Shown here: positions 19,350-29,756 of the stretch, piece by piece
How positions within the stretch are numbered: the stretch's first letter is position 1
Layout of the letters: each line of letters starts with the position of its first letter
NCBI GenBank assembly: GCA_028689735.1
Contig: JAQVCP010000001.1
Span: forward strand, 1-64,000
Origin: Hespellia sp.
Lineage (GTDB): Bacteria; Bacillota; Clostridia; Lachnospirales; Lachnospiraceae
Direction of reading: 5' to 3'
Length of the DNA stretch: 64,000 nt
Position numbers and translations under genes: made by a program
Notes under the pieces: model-generated
The model's database searches: none
Told to the model about the DNA's origin: nothing
The model's input: only the letters and a program-made list of their open reading frames with translations

Positions 19350-20681
19350 TTATTTTGTAAAACCACTCATGATTTCATTTGCTTTCTTATACACATCCTC
19401 AGCCGGAACACCAATATAGAATTTACCGTCCTCATACAGAACCTTCCCGTTGACCATCGTCATCTTCACATTCTGTTTGCTTCCGCTGTATACGAGATTC
19501 TTTGCAATATTATTGATTGGCTGCATATTCGGCTGGTGAAGATCAATCATGATCAGATCTGCAAATTTTCCTTCTGCCAGCACATCTGCATTGTCCAGTC
19601 CCATGGCATGGGCGCCTTCTACTGTTGCCATGCGAAGAACCTTGTTCGCATCAAGGGCTGAAGCGTCATTTGCTCTCAGCTTCGCAAGCCCCGTAACCAG
19701 AAACATCTCCCGGAACATATCGAGACAGTTGTTGCTTGCAGGACCATCTGTTCCCAGTGCCACGTGAATTCCACGATCCAGCATATCTTCAATTCTTGCA
19801 ATTCCACTTGCCAGCTTCGTGTTTGATCCCGGGTTGGAAACCACATAGATGTTGCGTTTTTTCAAGATATCCAGATCTTCGTCTGTCATATGAACACAGT
19901 GATAACATGCACCGCCATTGTCGAAGATTCCAAGCTCATCCAGAATTGCTGTCGGAGTCTTTCCATATCGCTTGATGCATCCTTCCACCTCCGCCTTACT
20001 CTCTGAGCTGTGGGTATAAAGAGGTGCCTGATACTTGTGGGAAAGTGCTGCCAGCTTTTCCAGATTCTCTCTGGAGGTGGTATATTCCGCATGGAATCCC
20101 AATTCGAAACTCACCAGACTATCCTGAGCATTATATTCCAAAACATATTTTTTTACTTTGTACTTCAGATACCACTCTTCCAATTCTTCCAGTGACTGGC
20201 TGAAGTCGTTGAATCCACCACACATCACGGTACGGAAGCCACAGTCTATGGATGCCTGAGCGACCGTATCCGGTGTCAGATACATATCGAAATTCGCTGT
20301 CATTCCACTGGTCAGGTACTCCATAATTGCAAGCTTGGACAAATGATAAATATCTTCCGGTGAGAGCTTCGCCTCCATCGGAAATACCTGCTGATTCAGC
20401 CAGTCAAGGAGTGGCAGATCGTCTGCATAGGAGCGTAAAAATGTCATTCCAGAATGTGTATGTGCATTCTTAAATCCAGGCATGATGAGATTTCCATTTG
20501 CATCAATTTCTCTGTCCCAGACCTTCCCCTCTACTTTTGCGTCTTCACCTACTGCATTTTTTGCGTCTGCTGTCGGTCCAACATAAGCGATTTTATTTCC
20601 CCTTACTTGAATCTCACCCTCAAAAATCTCCCGGTTCTCTTCCATCGTAAGAATCCTTGCATTGTAAATTCTAATATTCAT
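19350..20681 (-). CDS. Amidohydrolase, 5-methylthioadenosine/S-adenosylhomocysteine/5'-deoxyadenosine deaminase family
   Basis: KNAHTHSGMTFLRSYADDLPLLDWLNQQVFPMEAKL, LGTDGPASNNCLDMFREM motifs; start chosen at MNIRIYNARILTM. Confidence 0.85.
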   Translation of the reverse strand: MNIRIYNARILTMEENREIFEGEIQVRGNKIAYVGPTADAKNAVGEDAKVEGKVWDREIDANGNLIMPGFKNAHTHSGMTFLRSYADDLPLLDWLNQQVFPMEAKLSPEDIYHLSKLAIMEYLTSGMTANFDMYLTPDTVAQASIDCGFRTVMCGGFNDFSQSLEELEEWYLKYKVKKYVLEYNAQDSLVSFELGFHAEYTTSRENLEKLAALSHKYQAPLYTHSSESKAEVEGCIKRYGKTPTAILDELGIFDNGGACYHCVHMTDEDLDILKKRNIYVVSNPGSNTKLASGIARIEDMLDRGIHVALGTDGPASNNCLDMFREMFLVTGLAKLRANDASALDANKVLRMATVEGAHAMGLDNADVLAEGKFADLIMIDLHQPNMQPINNIAKNLVYSGSKQNVKMTMVNGKVLYEDGKFYIGVPAEDVYKKANEIMSGFTK

Positions 20682-20766
20682 AATCTCATCCTTTCTGTTC
20701 TGCCTGTCCCACCAGACAATATGTGATGCATTTTCTTTCACATATCACTTTTTCCTGCGTAGTTTC

Positions 20767-21726
20767 CTATCTCTTTCCTTTGTCATAAATCTCACCAAGC
20801 GCTCTCGGTGCATTGTTATGTTTGGAGAAGAATACCAGCAACAGCAATGTCAGTACATAGGGAAGAATCATCACCAGATCCGAATAACTGCTCGGCATTC
20901 CCGCGGCCTGTACAATCTGGTAACCACCGGATTTGGCAAGTCCGAATAAGAGACATGCGCCGAGTGTCGGCATAATCTTCCAGTTACCGAAGATCAATGC
21001 TGCAATTGCCAGATATCCATATCCAACGTAAATACTCGAAGAATAATTTGCCGAAATAGAATATGCAAACGCCATACCTGCAAGGCCGGAGAGCGCACCG
21101 GACATCATAACTGCCTTGAATCTTACCTTTGCCACATCAATGCCTGCTGCGTCCACCGCATGGGGATTATCCCCACAGGCTCTCAAATGAAGACCAAACT
21201 TTGTGCGATACAACAGATACCATGCAATCGCAGCAATCACAATAATGATAACTTCAAATGGATAAATATTGGTAAATACTGCTCCAAGTACCGGAATCTT
21301 TGAGATTCCCGGAACCGTCCACCTTGCCGATACCCCAAGTACGAATTTGTCTGAAGGAGCTCCGAACACAGTACGATTGATTGATTTTGTCAGGAACGTA
21401 GTCAACGCCATCGCCAGAATATTGATGACCACACCACTAATGACCTGATCTGCCTTGAACTTTACACAAAGCACTGCATGCAGCAGCGAATATAACATTC
21501 CGCCAATCATTGCACAGACCATTGCAACATAGTACGGAATCTGTGAATCCGGTCCCAGCTTGTTCATGAGGAGAATTGCCACCAGTGCGCCGACAAACGC
21601 TCCGGCTCCCTGCAGACCTTCCAGTGCCAGGTTCGTGATTCCGCTCCGCTCACTGTAGATTCCGCCGATTGCCATAATAAAAAGGGGTAATGCAAAGGAT
21701 AATCCATCAATAATTACTTTATTCAT
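20767..21726 (-). CDS. BMP-type nucleoside ABC transporter permease 2
   Basis: 319 aa; GGIYSERSGITNLALEGLQGAGAF. Confidence 0.9.
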   Translation of the reverse strand: MNKVIIDGLSFALPLFIMAIGGIYSERSGITNLALEGLQGAGAFVGALVAILLMNKLGPDSQIPYYVAMVCAMIGGMLYSLLHAVLCVKFKADQVISGVVINILAMALTTFLTKSINRTVFGAPSDKFVLGVSARWTVPGISKIPVLGAVFTNIYPFEVIIIVIAAIAWYLLYRTKFGLHLRACGDNPHAVDAAGIDVAKVRFKAVMMSGALSGLAGMAFAYSISANYSSSIYVGYGYLAIAALIFGNWKIMPTLGACLLFGLAKSGGYQIVQAAGMPSSYSDLVMILPYVLTLLLLVFFSKHNNAPRALGEIYDKGKR

Positions 21727-22889
21727 TATTTTGCCTCCTTTCCATTTCCAGCCTGTTTTGCTGCATCTTCTATCCTGTCTTTTCCACGCTTCACCTTATA
21801 CTGAATAAATGCACCGCAGGCACTGAATAACAGAATCAGTCCGGTAATTACCGATGCAATCTCCGCATCCAGTCCCGCTGTGGAACTCATATAAGTACTT
21901 CCTTTTCCAATTACCGTAATCAGGAAAGAAGAAAAGAGGATTCCAATCGGGTTTGAATTTCCAAGAAGTGATACCGCGATCGCATCAAATCCTGTACTGG
22001 AAAGTACCTTCGGCTGAATCGATGCAAAATATCCCATATAGTAGGTAACTCCGGCGATTCCTGCCAGTGCTCCGGAAATAGTCATGGCAAGAATCACATT
22101 TTTCCCCACATTGATTCCGGCATATAGCGCTGCTTTTCCATTTGCGCCTACTGCCTTCAATTCATAACCTATGGTTGTTTTTTCAAACAAGAAGCGGATA
22201 AAAAATGCCACCAGAATCGCCAGTATGATTCCCAGCGGTATCTCGAATTTAAGATCTCCAATCTGTACATTCATCAGTGTCAATCTTGACGCATCGCTGA
22301 CAGCCTTGGACTGGCGGGATACAGGATCTACATACTTCGTGTTAATAAAAAATGCAATAATATACTCCGCAATATAGTTCAGCATAATGGAAGATACAAC
22401 CTCGTTGATGTTGAACTTGTACTTCAGCACGCCAATCAGACCTCCCACAAGACCTCCGGCAATCAAACCAATCATAATTACGAGTGGTTTTGCAATCGGT
22501 GCACTTAAGGTACTATAGCCAATCATCACCGTTGTGATGAATCCTGCTGTCAGCATCTGTCCGGAAATACCAATATTAAAGAGCCCCGCCTTCAGCGCTA
22601 CAGCCACTGAGAGTGATGCAAAAATCATCGGTGTCCAATAATTCATAAAACTGAAAAAGTCCGTCAGCATACTCTTTCCGCCGGCATACCTTGCTTTCGG
22701 CGCAATTCCGGACCCCTGCAGAAGATTCCAGTAGGCAGACAACGGATTTTTTCCAAGAAATGCAATAACCACCGCTCCTACAATCAGGCTGAGTACAATA
22801 GCAAATACCGGGATGGTAAATTTCTGATGTTTTTCATTGCCGAGTAACTTTACAAAAAATTTTGTCAATGGATCTACTTTTTGCTTCAT
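21726..22889 (-). CDS. BMP-type nucleoside ABC transporter permease 1
   Basis: 387 aa; LKAGLFNIGISGQMLTAGF. Confidence 0.9.
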   Translation of the reverse strand: MKQKVDPLTKFFVKLLGNEKHQKFTIPVFAIVLSLIVGAVVIAFLGKNPLSAYWNLLQGSGIAPKARYAGGKSMLTDFFSFMNYWTPMIFASLSVAVALKAGLFNIGISGQMLTAGFITTVMIGYSTLSAPIAKPLVIMIGLIAGGLVGGLIGVLKYKFNINEVVSSIMLNYIAEYIIAFFINTKYVDPVSRQSKAVSDASRLTLMNVQIGDLKFEIPLGIILAILVAFFIRFLFEKTTIGYELKAVGANGKAALYAGINVGKNVILAMTISGALAGIAGVTYYMGYFASIQPKVLSSTGFDAIAVSLLGNSNPIGILFSSFLITVIGKGSTYMSSTAGLDAEIASVITGLILLFSACGAFIQYKVKRGKDRIEDAAKQAGNGKEAK

Positions 22890-24418
22890 TCAGATTTCAC
22901 CCCCATCATAAATTCTCCGACTTCCTTGACTGTCAATGACTTTGCTTCAGCCGTCTTAAGAATCTCACCATTGTAGATAACTGCAATGGTATCTGCCAGA
23001 TTCATGACCTCCTCCAGTTCCAATGAAATGAGCAAAATTGCTTTTCCTTTGGAACGTTCTTCTATAATCTGATTGTGGATATTCTCAATAGCTCCGATGT
23101 CCAGTCCACGGGTGGGCTGCACGAAAATCGTAAGTGAAGAATCCTGCTCTACCTCTCTGGCGATAATCGCTTTCTGCTGATTCCCTCCACTCATGGAGCG
23201 TACCTCTGTCTTGTTCCCCTGTCCGCTTCGGATATCATATTCTTCAATCAGTTTTTCACCAAATTTTTCAAATTCCTGATGGTTGATAATTCCTTTTTTT
23301 GCAAACGGCTCCTGATAATAATTTTTCAGGGCCAGATTATCGCATAATGTAAAATCAAGCACAAGGCCATATGTCTGTCTGTCCTCTGGGATGTAAGAAA
23401 TGCCTTCCAGTGTCCGTTTGCGGATATTATAGTGAGTGATATCTTTTCCATTCAGTAGAATCTTTCCTTCTGACACATGTGCCAGACCGGCTATGGCGTC
23501 TGCAATCTCAATCTGCCCATTTCCAGATACTCCTGCAATTGCCAGAATCTCACCACTGCGGATGGAAAAAGATACATTCTTTACTACCTCGAATTTATTT
23601 TCATCTCTGACCGTAAGATTCTGCACGGAAAGAACCTCTGCTCCATACTCTGCCTCCGGCTTTTCTGTCTCAAAAGAAACTTCACGTCCCACCATCTTGT
23701 TGGCCATCTCTTTGGTGGATGTACTTGCCACATCCAGTACATCGATTAATTTACCTCTGCACAGGATTGCACAGCGATCCGCCACTTTCTTGATTTCCTC
23801 CAGTTTGTGGGTAATCAGGATAATAGTCTTTCCCGCATCCCTTAGTCCGCGGATAATATCCAGAAGAAACTCGATTTCCTGTGGAGTCAGGATGGCAGTT
23901 GGTTCATCAAAGATTAGTATTTCCGCCTCCCGGTAAAGCATCTTGAGAATCTCAACACGCTGCTGAATGGATACATTGACTTCTTCAATCCTCTTTGTCG
24001 GTTCAACTTCAAGTCCATATTTTTTAGACAAGTCCGCAATTTTCTGATTGGATGACTTGATATCTACATAGGGGAGAATACCAAGGAATTTCTTCTGCGG
24101 CTCCACCCCCATAATAATGTTCTCTGCAATTGTATAATTTGATACTAATTTAAAATGCTGATGCACCATACCTATGTTCAATTGTGTTGCATAATTTGGC
24201 GAGCTGATTGTCTCCTTTTTCCCTCTTACAAAGATTTCCCCCTCATCCGGTTCATACATGCCAAAAAGCATGCTCATCAATGTTGATTTTCCTGCACCGT
24301 TTTCTCCCAGCAATGCGTAAATTTCTCCCTTTTTTATCTGAATGTTTACCGAATCATTGGCTACGATTCCAGGGAACTTTTTCGTTATATTCTTCATTTC
24401 AACAATATAATCGGACAT
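22886..24418 (-). CDS. BMP-type nucleoside ABC transporter ATP-binding protein (two NBDs)
   Basis: 510 aa; two ABC domains (GENGAGKST; SGGNQQKAIIAREVEQDSSLTIFVQPTRGLDIGA). Confidence 0.9.
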   Translation of the reverse strand: MSDYIVEMKNITKKFPGIVANDSVNIQIKKGEIYALLGENGAGKSTLMSMLFGMYEPDEGEIFVRGKKETISSPNYATQLNIGMVHQHFKLVSNYTIAENIIMGVEPQKKFLGILPYVDIKSSNQKIADLSKKYGLEVEPTKRIEEVNVSIQQRVEILKMLYREAEILIFDEPTAILTPQEIEFLLDIIRGLRDAGKTIILITHKLEEIKKVADRCAILCRGKLIDVLDVASTSTKEMANKMVGREVSFETEKPEAEYGAEVLSVQNLTVRDENKFEVVKNVSFSIRSGEILAIAGVSGNGQIEIADAIAGLAHVSEGKILLNGKDITHYNIRKRTLEGISYIPEDRQTYGLVLDFTLCDNLALKNYYQEPFAKKGIINHQEFEKFGEKLIEEYDIRSGQGNKTEVRSMSGGNQQKAIIAREVEQDSSLTIFVQPTRGLDIGAIENIHNQIIEERSKGKAILLISLELEEVMNLADTIAVIYNGEILKTAEAKSLTVKEVGEFMMGVKSE

Positions 24419-24569
24419 CGCGTATCCTCCTTCATATTATGTGCTTGATAACCCAGGAAAGATTTCCAGAATCTTTCTATCGGATGTTTGGCAGCTTAAG
24501 ACGCAGCAAAATTCTTCTTTTACTGCTTCCTAAATTGCTAAATATATTTTATCTTTTAATGCAAGTAAA

Positions 24570-24593
24570 GGAAGGGACTTACCTATCCCTTCC
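24570..24593 (-). terminator. Internal operon hairpin/attenuator after the BMP lipoprotein gene
   Basis: GGAAGGG / CCCTTCC stem followed by TTTACTT on the minus strand. Confidence 0.5.
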
Positions 24594-24642
24594 CGACCTG
24601 CTATTTGTAACACCTCTATTGAAACGTTACCTACACGCCTCC

Positions 24643-24682
24643 CCGGCAAATGGGATACTCACAATCTGCCTCGCTGATTGTA
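24643..24682 (-). repeat. Dispersed repeat family A, copy 6
   Basis: Minus strand AATCAGCGAGGCAGATTGTGAGTATCCCATTTGCCGG. Confidence 0.5.
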
Positions 24683-24712
24683 AGTATCCTTCTGGATGTG
24701 TGTAATAAAATC

Positions 24713-25861
24713 TTACAGTCCTGTAAAGTTATCCGGAGTCATTTCATTAAAGTTAGCTGCCGGTACGATTTCACCTGCTTTTACCTTAGCAAATGCTTCA
24801 TCAATCTTTGTGATTGTATCTGCAGATAACTGGCATCTGCCTTCTTCACTTACATAACCTGTGGAGTCTGTGTCTGCACCAAGAAGTTCATTTCTGCCCT
24901 TGAATGTGCCGTCTTTTACCTTGTTCAGCTGAAGTTCAACGTTCTTGTCCATAATCTTAAGTCCTGATGTCAGGATGATGTTGCTGCTTCCATTTGCACC
25001 GTCATCATACTGGTCAACATCACAACCGATACAGTAAACATCTTTTGCTTCTTTTGCTGCTGTAAATACACCGTTTCCAGATGCGCCTGCTGCCACGAAC
25101 ATGATATCAACACCTTCATCGATGAGTGCCTGTCCTACAACCTTACCTGTTGCTTCATCAGAGAATGTTCCAACATAGTTTCCACCAACAACTTTATTTG
25201 TTACATCTGTTCCTGCGTAAGAAGGTAATTCAACAACCTGAGCTGTTGTTCCAAGATTCTTGTTTGCATAATTCACACCTGACATAAATCCATACTGGTA
25301 GTTTACGTTAGATGGATAAGCAATACCATTTACTACAGCAACTTTTCCTGTCTTTGTCTCGCATGCAGCTGCGATACCTGCGCAGAAACCACTCTCCTGC
25401 TCTTTAAATGTCATAGCATAAATGTTGTCTACTTCTGTGTCTGCGCCATCTGCATCTGTCGGGTTGGCGTCATCTAAGATGAAGTCTACATCCGGATTTT
25501 CCTGAGCAATTGTTGTAATTCCTGCGAACTGGAATCCACAGCATACGATGACATCATAGTCAGCTACGATATCAGCAACTGCCTGAACAGCTGCTGCAGT
25601 GTCACCAGTCTCTTCTTTTACCGGTGTTACGGTTGCATCTGGGTTTTCTTTGATAAATGCAAGAATACCATTGTAGTTGTTCTCATTGAAAGAACCATCA
25701 TCTACTCCGGACGGGCTGCTGACGATTGCGATCTTGAGACCACTTTTGTCCCCTGTACTTGCTGTGCTTCCTTCTTTGCTGGATGATGAACCACCACCAC
25801 AGCCTGTCAGCATGGTTGCGATCATAGCAACACATACCAGCGCGCTTACTAATTTTTTCAT
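24713..25861 (-). CDS. BMP-family substrate-binding lipoprotein (putative nucleoside binding)
   Basis: Lipobox signal peptide MIATMLTGCGGG; SSPSGVDDGSFNENNYNGILAF. Confidence 0.9.
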   Translation of the reverse strand: MKKLVSALVCVAMIATMLTGCGGGSSSSKEGSTASTGDKSGLKIAIVSSPSGVDDGSFNENNYNGILAFIKENPDATVTPVKEETGDTAAAVQAVADIVADYDVIVCCGFQFAGITTIAQENPDVDFILDDANPTDADGADTEVDNIYAMTFKEQESGFCAGIAAACETKTGKVAVVNGIAYPSNVNYQYGFMSGVNYANKNLGTTAQVVELPSYAGTDVTNKVVGGNYVGTFSDEATGKVVGQALIDEGVDIMFVAAGASGNGVFTAAKEAKDVYCIGCDVDQYDDGANGSSNIILTSGLKIMDKNVELQLNKVKDGTFKGRNELLGADTDSTGYVSEEGRCQLSADTITKIDEAFAKVKAGEIVPAANFNEMTPDNFTGL

Positions 25862-25880
25862 AAATAAATCCTCCTTTTTT

Positions 25881-25930
25881 TGAACATCAGCCTATCATAA
25901 ATTTGTTTTCAATCTATAGGCTGACACTCC
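25881..25930 (-). repeat. Hairpin repeat family B, copy 1 (5' leader of BMP lipoprotein gene)
   Basis: Minus TGTCAGCCTATAGATTGAAAACAAATTTATGATAGGCTGATGTTCAAA; 9-bp perfect outer stem TCAGCCTAT/ATAGGCTGA. Confidence 0.75.
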
Positions 25931-26008
25931 ATATCAAGTTTTCATGGAAAACCTGATACAAACTATTAATGGGTTTCTATATCAATCATTCTTAAGAATG
26001 TTCGATAA

Positions 26009-27070
26009 CTAAAATAATTTTGCAAGACTCTCTGTATATGGCGGTCTCAATATTCCTTTTTCTGTGATGATTCCATGAATCAGCTCATGATCTGTCACAT
26101 CAAATGCAGGATTATAGCATTTCACTTCCTTTAATGCCATCGGCTTTTCATAGAATTTGGAACGAATCTCATCCTCATCTCTCAGCTCAATCACAATGTC
26201 CTCACCCGTCTTGCAGTTCATATCGATTGTAGAAGTCGGCCCAAGCACATAAAATGGAATTCCGTAATGTTTTGCCAGAATTGCCACACCGCTTGTTCCG
26301 ATTTTGTTTGCTGCATCTCCGTTGGCTGCAATGCGGTCACATCCTACAAAACACGCCTGAACCCATCCATTTTTCATAACAAGGCTTGCCATGTTATCGC
26401 AGATGAGTGTCACATCGATTCCCGCCTTCTGCAGTTCATAGGACGTCAGTCTCGCCCCCTGAAGAAGAGGTCTTGTCTCATCGGAAAAAACTTTGAACTT
26501 CATACCGCGTTCATTTCCCAGAAGCATCGGACCAATAGCGGTTCCATAACGGGACGTTGCCAGTGGTCCTGCATTACAGTGGGTAAGAATGCCATCACCC
26601 TCTTTTAAAAGAGATAATCCATATTCGGAAATCTTCCGGCACATCTCAATATCTTCTCTCTGAATGGATACAGCCTCTTCTCCCAGAAGCTCGATGATCT
26701 GAGATATCTCTTTGTCCCGATTGGCCGTCACTACAGACTCCATTCTCTTCAACGCCCAGCTCAAATTCACCGCTGTCGGTCTGGAAGAATCCAGGTACTC
26801 TTTGTCTTTTTTGAACCGCGCGTAAAACAATGCAAAGTCTGATTCCGTAATCTGCTGTGCCAGACAGTAGATACTGTACCCTGCACAGATTCCAATTGCC
26901 GGGGCTCCGCGTACCTGAAGCTCCTTGATGGCTCTGTACATCTCTTCCGCCGTGGAAAGAGTTAAGTACTCTGTCACGTTAGGCAGTTTGGTCTGGTCAA
27001 TGATGACCACACTTTTTCCATCCTCACTAAGATGAACATTCTCTGCCAAAATTTCTCTCGTATTAATCAT
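26009..27070 (-). CDS. mtnA: S-methyl-5-thioribose-1-phosphate isomerase family (MtnA)
   Basis: [54 protein letters not shown]; start at MINTREIL after an AGGAGAAG RBS. Confidence 0.9.
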   Translation of the reverse strand: MINTREILAENVHLSEDGKSVVIIDQTKLPNVTEYLTLSTAEEMYRAIKELQVRGAPAIGICAGYSIYCLAQQITESDFALFYARFKKDKEYLDSSRPTAVNLSWALKRMESVVTANRDKEISQIIELLGEEAVSIQREDIEMCRKISEYGLSLLKEGDGILTHCNAGPLATSRYGTAIGPMLLGNERGMKFKVFSDETRPLLQGARLTSYELQKAGIDVTLICDNMASLVMKNGWVQACFVGCDRIAANGDAANKIGTSGVAILAKHYGIPFYVLGPTSTIDMNCKTGEDIVIELRDEDEIRSKFYEKPMALKEVKCYNPAFDVTDHELIHGIITEKGILRPPYTESLAKLF

Positions 27071-27153
27071 ATCATCTTCTCCTTCATTTTGAACCTCCGC
27101 ATATCGCCGGAACAGATATTTAGGTTCCATTTGCTTTCCTCCGCTGGCCTCGT

Positions 27154-28083
27154 CTATCGAAAATCAAATCCAACCTTAAACGCCTTCGATGCAAATGCAT
27201 TCTCATATTCTGCCAGCTTCCACAGCTCAATCTCAGGCAGCTCCACCAGCCCTTTATTTAAAAGCTCCAAAGCAGGCCGGAAGGGACCGCAGCGACTTCC
27301 CACAATCGTTATCTCATTGACTACGAAATAACTCAGGTCTATATTGGCAGAACCCGCATAAGTGCTTTTTAAGACAATTGTACCTTTCTTACGGACAATC
27401 TGCCTTGCCAGCTCGATTCCGCCCGGTGAACCGGTTGCGTCAATGACCACCTCATAGGAATCGGTTTCATTCCTCTCTATTTTCGCATATTTTGAGAAAT
27501 ACTTCAATTTTTCCGGATGCTTTCCAATCACGGTCAAGTCTACGCCCAACAGGGAAATCACTTCCGTAATCAGCAGTGCCAGTCTCCCGTCTCCAATAAC
27601 CGCAACGTTATCCTCCGGCCTGATATGAAGCTGATTCGGTATCTCCAGCGCTGCCGCCAAAGGTTCGGTGTAAATCGCCTTTTCTGTAGGCAGTGAATCC
27701 GGCACAACGTGAATCAGGTGATTGGCAAGGACAAAATATTCCTCAAAGGTTCCATCCAGTCCTTCCATTCCAATCACTTTACGGTCCGGGCAATGCTTCT
27801 CTCTTCCGCTTCTGCAATAAATGCAGTGACCACAGCCTTCATTCAATTCCCCAACAACCCGCTTTCCAATCAGTTCTTTCCGGTCTGATTCTTCCACGAT
27901 TCCAACAAATTCATGACCAAGCACCCCTCTGAAATCCGGTCGATAACCCCGGAGCACTTCACGGTCTGTATTGCAAATGGCACTCATGAGCACACGAATA
28001 AGACTATGTCCGGCCTTTGGCTGCGGCTTTTGATAGTCTTCTTGATAACGCGGTTCTTTTCCGTCAAAATATAATGCCTGCAT
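27154..28083 (-). CDS. Zinc-dependent medium-chain (MDR) alcohol dehydrogenase-like protein
   Basis: 309 aa; [30 protein letters not shown] structural-zinc Cys motif. Confidence 0.85.
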   Translation of the reverse strand: MQALYFDGKEPRYQEDYQKPQPKAGHSLIRVLMSAICNTDREVLRGYRPDFRGVLGHEFVGIVEESDRKELIGKRVVGELNEGCGHCIYCRSGREKHCPDRKVIGMEGLDGTFEEYFVLANHLIHVVPDSLPTEKAIYTEPLAAALEIPNQLHIRPEDNVAVIGDGRLALLITEVISLLGVDLTVIGKHPEKLKYFSKYAKIERNETDSYEVVIDATGSPGGIELARQIVRKKGTIVLKSTYAGSANIDLSYFVVNEITIVGSRCGPFRPALELLNKGLVELPEIELWKLAEYENAFASKAFKVGFDFR

Positions 28084-28116
28084 TTCAATTTCTCCTTGGA
28101 TAAATAGTATACTCTT

Positions 28117-28950
28117 TTACAGTACCTTATGGATATTCTCAATGGCAGCTGTCACAAGTGCCTTAAATTGTACGGCAACACGATCTGCCGTCTCCTGAAC
28201 CTCTTCATGGCAAAGCGGGACATCACTCATTCCACATCCAAGATTAGAAATGCAGGAAATTCCACAAATCTTCATTCCCATATGATTCGCTGCCAATGCC
28301 TCATTGGCAGTACTCATTCCCACTGCATCCGCGCCCAGAACCCGGCACATCTTCACTTCATGGGGTGACTCAAAACTTGGTCCTGTAAGCTGAATATAAG
28401 TTCCTTCCTGTAGCTTGATGCCAAGATCTGACGCCGTGCTTCGGAGCACATCTCTTAGATCCTTATCATAGATTTCACTCATATCGGGAAATCTTGTTCC
28501 GAGTTCCTCTATATTCTCGCCAATCAGCGGATTCGGAACAAAGCTTGCAATCTGATCGGTAATCATCATAAAATCACCGGCAGCAAAATCGAAATTCACA
28601 CCTCCGGCAGCATTGGTGAGGAATAATACTTTTGCCCCCATCAACTTCATCAGCCTTGTTGGAAGTACCACGTCTGTCATCGGATATCCTTCATAATAAT
28701 GAACTCTTCCCTGCATGCATACAACAGGAACTTCATTGACATAGCCAAAGATAAATCTTCCCTTATGTCCTTTTACTGTAGAAACTGGGAATCCCTCAAT
28801 ATCATGGTAATCCAATGTTGCCTCTATCTGGATATCATCGCCATAGTCCCCAAGTCCGGACCCTAGAATCAGAGCAATCTCCGGTTTAAAGTCAATACGT
28901 GCCTTCACGCTTTCATAACATTTCATCAGTTTCTCATATGCTGGGTTCAT
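28117..28950 (-). CDS. Purine-nucleoside phosphorylase (trimeric PNP/MTAP family)
   Basis: ALILGSGLGDYGD, MQGRVHYYEGYPM, LTNAAGGVN, TGPSFESPHEVKMCRVLGADAVGMST. Confidence 0.9.
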   Translation of the reverse strand: MNPAYEKLMKCYESVKARIDFKPEIALILGSGLGDYGDDIQIEATLDYHDIEGFPVSTVKGHKGRFIFGYVNEVPVVCMQGRVHYYEGYPMTDVVLPTRLMKLMGAKVLFLTNAAGGVNFDFAAGDFMMITDQIASFVPNPLIGENIEELGTRFPDMSEIYDKDLRDVLRSTASDLGIKLQEGTYIQLTGPSFESPHEVKMCRVLGADAVGMSTANEALAANHMGMKICGISCISNLGCGMSDVPLCHEEVQETADRVAVQFKALVTAAIENIHKVL

Positions 28951-28971
28951 TTATTTCCTCCGCTTTCCGGC

Positions 28972-29012
28972 ATAAGTCCGCTTAGTAAGCAGATTTCCAA
29001 TGCCATTTCATT
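28972..29012 (-). other. RNA hairpin upstream of PNP gene
   Basis: GGCAT-tggaaa-TCTGCTT-act-AAGCGGA-ctt-ATGCC nested stem on the minus strand. Confidence 0.4.
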
Positions 29013-29031
29013 TTGTAATCTATTTTGTAAT

Positions 29032-29634
29032 CTATTCTGTAATAGTTGTCGGTTCTCCCACTTCAAGTGCCATGTGATAAATCTTGGCTATATCCTCCAC
29101 ATATACACTGTTGGTATACGCCTGTGCCACATTCTCACCCACTGCAAGGACTCCGTGATTTGCCATCAAACATGCCGTCTGTTCTTTTAAAAACGGGACT
29201 GCATTCGTTCCCACTTCTTTGCTGCCCTGCTTCGCATAGGGGCTCACCTTGAGACTGCCCTTAAAGAGGATCAGCATCTCCACGAGAATCACCGGTATCT
29301 CCTTTCGCAGCACCGCAAAACTTGATGCATACGGAGAATGGGTGTGCACGATTGCGCCCACATAACTCACATTCTTATAAACCTCTGCATGCATCCGCCA
29401 CTCCGAAGAGGGCTTGTGAATCCCCTCGATGATATTCCCCTCCAGGTCCGTAATGACAATATCCTTTTCTTCCATAATAGAATAGTCATACCCACTTGGA
29501 GTGATTACCATCCAGTTCTTTTCCTTGTATAAGGCACTGACATTGCCGCTCGTCCCCGCAATCAGCTGCTCCTTATACGCTCTTTTTGCCGTGTTCAGCA
29601 CCTCACTGACCAGCTCACGTAATCCGTTCTCCAC
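29032..29634 (-). CDS. Class II aldolase/adducin family (fuculose-1-P aldolase-like)
   Basis: GTSGNVSAL, SSEWRMHAEVY, IVHTHSPYASSFA, ANHGVLAVG metal-ligand His motifs. Confidence 0.9.
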   Translation of the reverse strand: MENGLRELVSEVLNTAKRAYKEQLIAGTSGNVSALYKEKNWMVITPSGYDYSIMEEKDIVITDLEGNIIEGIHKPSSEWRMHAEVYKNVSYVGAIVHTHSPYASSFAVLRKEIPVILVEMLILFKGSLKVSPYAKQGSKEVGTNAVPFLKEQTACLMANHGVLAVGENVAQAYTNSVYVEDIAKIYHMALEVGEPTTITE

Positions 29635-29756
29635 TTACTTCGTACCCTCCTTTTCTTTTCCCGAGTAAAAATGATGGTTTTCATCTATTTTATACTCACT
29701 TTATGTCTAATTTTTTGCTATCAAAAAAGGAGACAAAAGTCTCTTCATATTATTTC

